A DNA stretch of 64,000 nucleotides from Devosia sp. Root685 (GTDB lineage: Bacteria > Pseudomonadota > Alphaproteobacteria > Rhizobiales > Devosiaceae). Both the position numbers and the translations under genes were made by a program. Location: the NCBI RefSeq assembly GCF_001427875.1, contig NZ_LMHK01000001.1:1588892-1652891 (forward strand), written 5' to 3'. Of this stretch, positions 62,224 to 64,000 are shown piece by piece. The notes beneath the pieces were generated by a model. That model was not told the origin of the DNA and did no database searches. It saw only the letters and a program-made list of their open reading frames with translations. Positions within the stretch are counted from its first letter, which is position 1, and each line of letters begins with the position of its first letter.

Positions 62224-63725
62224 GCCGCTTTCCCTTCAGCGATACCAGCCGCCAGACGCACCAGCGTCTCGGGCTGCAAATTCTTGTTTTCAAGCGTCTC
62301 GATAATCAGCCCCTCGCGCATGACAACCACCCGGTCGCTCATGCCCAGAATTTCCGGCAGCTCCGACGAAACCATGATCACCGAGAGCCCCTGGCTCACC
62401 AGTTCGCCCATGAATTCATGCACTGCGGCCTTGGACCCGATGTCGATGCCCTTGGTCGGCTCATCGAGAATGATCACCTTGGGCAGCGTCGCGAGCCATT
62501 TGGCGATGACGACCTTCTGCTGGTTGCCGCCCGACAGCGTCGACACATTCTGGCTCAGGGACGAAGCGCGCAGGTCCAGCCGCTCGGTATAGGTCCGCGC
62601 CAGCTTGTACTCCTCCGCCATGCGGATGAAGCCACGAGAGCTGGTCTTGTCCAAACTCGGCAGCGACACATTTTTGAAGATCGGCTCGCCGGTAATGACC
62701 CCCTGCTTGCCGCGCTCTTCGGGCACATAGACGATCCCCGCCTCGACCGCATCGGCTGGCGATTTCGGCGCAATGGCCTTGCCATCGAGCACCATGGTGC
62801 CCGACGCAATCTGCGTCATGCCGAACACGGCCTGCATGACTTCCGAACGCCCGGCGCCCACCAGCCCATAAAATCCAAGAATCTCGCCCTTCTTCACGGC
62901 GAAGGAAATATCCTCGAATTCGGTCGGATGGCTCAGCCCCTTCACCTCAAGCACCGTCTCGCCAATCGTGGCACTGCGCGGGGGGAAGATATGGTCCACA
63001 GAACGCCCGACCATGAGCTTGACGATCTCGTTTTCCGGCGTGTCCTTGATGAACCCCTTGCCCACCATTTCGCCATCGCGGAACACGGTGAACCGGTCGC
63101 AGATGCGGTAGATTTCATCGAACTTGTGCGAGATGAAGAGAATGGCTTTTCCATCCTTCTTCAGCAGTTCGACGAGGACATAAAGCTCCTCGATTTCCTT
63201 CTGGCTGAGAGCTGCAGTCGGCTCGTCCATGATGACAACCTGCGCATCGACGGAGAGCGCGCGCGCCACCGCGACGAGGTGCTTCTTGGCAATGCCCAGT
63301 TCTTTCAGAGGAATACCGGCATCGATCCCCGCCGCCATGGAATCGAGCGTCTTCTGCGCCTCCGATTTCATGGTCTTCCAGTCGATCAGGCCAAACCGAT
63401 TGCGCGGCGCGTGCCCGAGATAGATGTTCTCGGCAACGCTGAGTTCATCAAACAGCACTGTTTCCTGATGGATCGCGGTAATCCCCGCCGCCGTCGCCGA
63501 AATGGCCGTCGGCAGGCTCACGACCTTCCCCCCAACGCGGATTTCGCCTTCGTCGGCCTGGTAAATCCCGGTCATGGTTTTCACCAGCGTCGATTTACCC
63601 GCGCCGTTCTCGCCGATCAGCGCCGTCACCTGCCCAGGAAACAGCTCAAGCGACACATTGTGCAGCGCGCGAACACCGGGAAAGCTCTTGGAAATACCCG
63701 TCAGGGTCAGGATGGGGTCTGTCAT
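62220..63725 (-). CDS. rhaT: rhamnose ABC transporter ATP-binding protein
   Basis: 501 residues with two ABC domains. The first has Walker A GENGAGKST (38-46) and Walker B VVIMDEPTAALS; the second has the weakened P-loop GLVGAGRSE usual in sugar importers, signature LSGGNQQKVVIAKWL and ILDEPTKGIDIGSKAAV. It powers the RhaPQ permease. The rhaS gene precedes it, separated by a hairpin repeat. Confidence 0.9.
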   Translation of the reverse strand: MTDPILTLTGISKSFPGVRALHNVSLELFPGQVTALIGENGAGKSTLVKTMTGIYQADEGEIRVGGKVVSLPTAISATAAGITAIHQETVLFDELSVAENIYLGHAPRNRFGLIDWKTMKSEAQKTLDSMAAGIDAGIPLKELGIAKKHLVAVARALSVDAQVVIMDEPTAALSQKEIEELYVLVELLKKDGKAILFISHKFDEIYRICDRFTVFRDGEMVGKGFIKDTPENEIVKLMVGRSVDHIFPPRSATIGETVLEVKGLSHPTEFEDISFAVKKGEILGFYGLVGAGRSEVMQAVFGMTQIASGTMVLDGKAIAPKSPADAVEAGIVYVPEERGKQGVITGEPIFKNVSLPSLDKTSSRGFIRMAEEYKLARTYTERLDLRASSLSQNVSTLSGGNQQKVVIAKWLATLPKVIILDEPTKGIDIGSKAAVHEFMGELVSQGLSVIMVSSELPEILGMSDRVVVMREGLIIETLENKNLQPETLVRLAAGIAEGKAA

Positions 63726-63765
63726 TTACGTGTGTGTCCTTAGCCGCCGGCCGCGGCATCGATCA

Positions 63766-63841
63766 CCACGTCATTCCCGCGAAAGCGGGAATCTCAATCG
63801 CCGAAAAAGAGATTCCCGCTTTCGCGGGAATGACGCCGTGG
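63766..63841. repeat. paired CCCGCGAAAGCGGG repeat between rhaS and rhaT
   Basis: Two inverted units, together able to form a long stem, located 44 bases after the rhaS stop. It may stabilise the rhaS end of the message or reduce transcription into rhaT. Confidence 0.85.
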
Positions 63842-63884
63842 TTTGAGAGGGCCCGGCACCGAAGCGCCGAGCCCAGATTGAAAA

Positions 63885-64000
63885 TTAGTAGATCTTCGAA
63901 AACTCTTCGATGTTGGACTTGTCGAACTGGAACGGGGCAGCCATGGCGGCCGAGTTCGTGTCGTCGAGCGTCACTTCGCCGACCTTGCCGATCGAGAAGA
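63885..64000 (-). CDS. rhaS: rhamnose ABC transporter substrate-binding protein (3' end only)
   Basis: Only the last 37 codons are in the window: ...GKVGEVTLDDTNSAAMAAPF then a QFDKSNIEEFSKIY end. The C-terminal pattern and its position before rhaT identify the periplasmic rhamnose-binding protein RhaS. The start lies beyond the window. Confidence 0.8.
   Translation of the reverse strand, partial: FSIGKVGEVTLDDTNSAAMAAPFQFDKSNIEEFSKIY

Noticed and set aside
1..64000. CRISPR array
   Set aside because: Repeats present are dispersed palindromes or short tandem units without regularly spaced unique spacers; no cas genes.
1..64000. rRNA or tRNA genes
   Set aside because: No cloverleaf-like T-loop GGTTCRANTCC segment with matching arms, and no rRNA sequence, was recognised on either strand by eye.

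Overview
The window is high-GC alphaproteobacterial DNA, most likely from the order Hyphomicrobiales and Devosia-like. I base this on gene families: a MucR regulator, a FeuN-FeuP-FeuQ set, an L-rhamnose ABC operon of the rhizobial type, DUF6456, DUF1491 and DUF5330-like genes, a ReAV-type asparaginase, and a Rhodobacter-style gene transfer agent (GTA) structural cluster. The genus cannot be fixed from the sequence alone.

Region 1 (1-5122): the end of a sarcosine-oxidase-alpha-like gene, an unknown 400-residue protein, a 17 kDa-antigen-type lipoprotein, and a FeuN/FeuP/FeuQ-like signalling set.

Region 2 (5221-23542, minus strand): a complete GTA-type head-tail cluster. In transcription order it has small and large terminase, portal, protease, HK97 capsid, connectors, tail tube, tail chaperones, tape measure, three baseplate proteins, the large TIM-barrel host-contact protein, and a GH108 muramidase with a membrane tail. 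No integrase, repressor or att site was found. Between portal and protease, where GTAs normally have only a tiny gene or two, there is a 3.6 kb cassette array (16779-20507). Two units each start with a small protein carrying the motif YRPDQPRMPKGTPEGGQW followed by a different C-terminus, and then one or two unrelated small genes. The units are separated by a direct duplication of the portal 3' end and of the gp3.5 neighbourhood. An oppositely oriented DUF4160/DUF2442 pair and an internal terminator also lie there. This resembles polymorphic effector/immunity cassettes and is the strongest candidate for an undescribed system in the window.

Region 3 (23643-42810): mostly chromosomal single genes: an Hsp70-like ATPase, a degenerate GGDEF protein, a YcgN-type cysteine-cluster protein, a class A penicillin-binding protein, a DUF1214/DUF1254/UPF0060 run, a Nudix hydrolase, a chromate transporter, a DUF2336 protein, a peptidoglycan-binding membrane protein, a DivJ/PleC-like kinase, SufE, an acyltransferase, a DnaA-C-like HTH protein with DUF6456, and MucR.

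Region 4 (42940-48825, minus): a seven-gene Mrp (Mnh) cation/proton antiporter operon with tightly overlapping genes, followed on the plus strand by oligopeptidase B and Fe superoxide dismutase.

Region 5 (52148-64000): a stand-alone receiver protein, a HerA-like ATPase coupled to a degenerate LOG-like protein, a TAT-exported beta-helix protein, a zinc-dependent asparaginase, two small secreted proteins, an NAD-dependent epimerase, and the L-rhamnose uptake operon rhaS(partial)-rhaT-rhaP-rhaQ-rhaM.

Dispersed palindromic repeats of at least five families sit in many gaps. They fill nearly every long gap inside the GTA cluster and one gap inside the rha operon.
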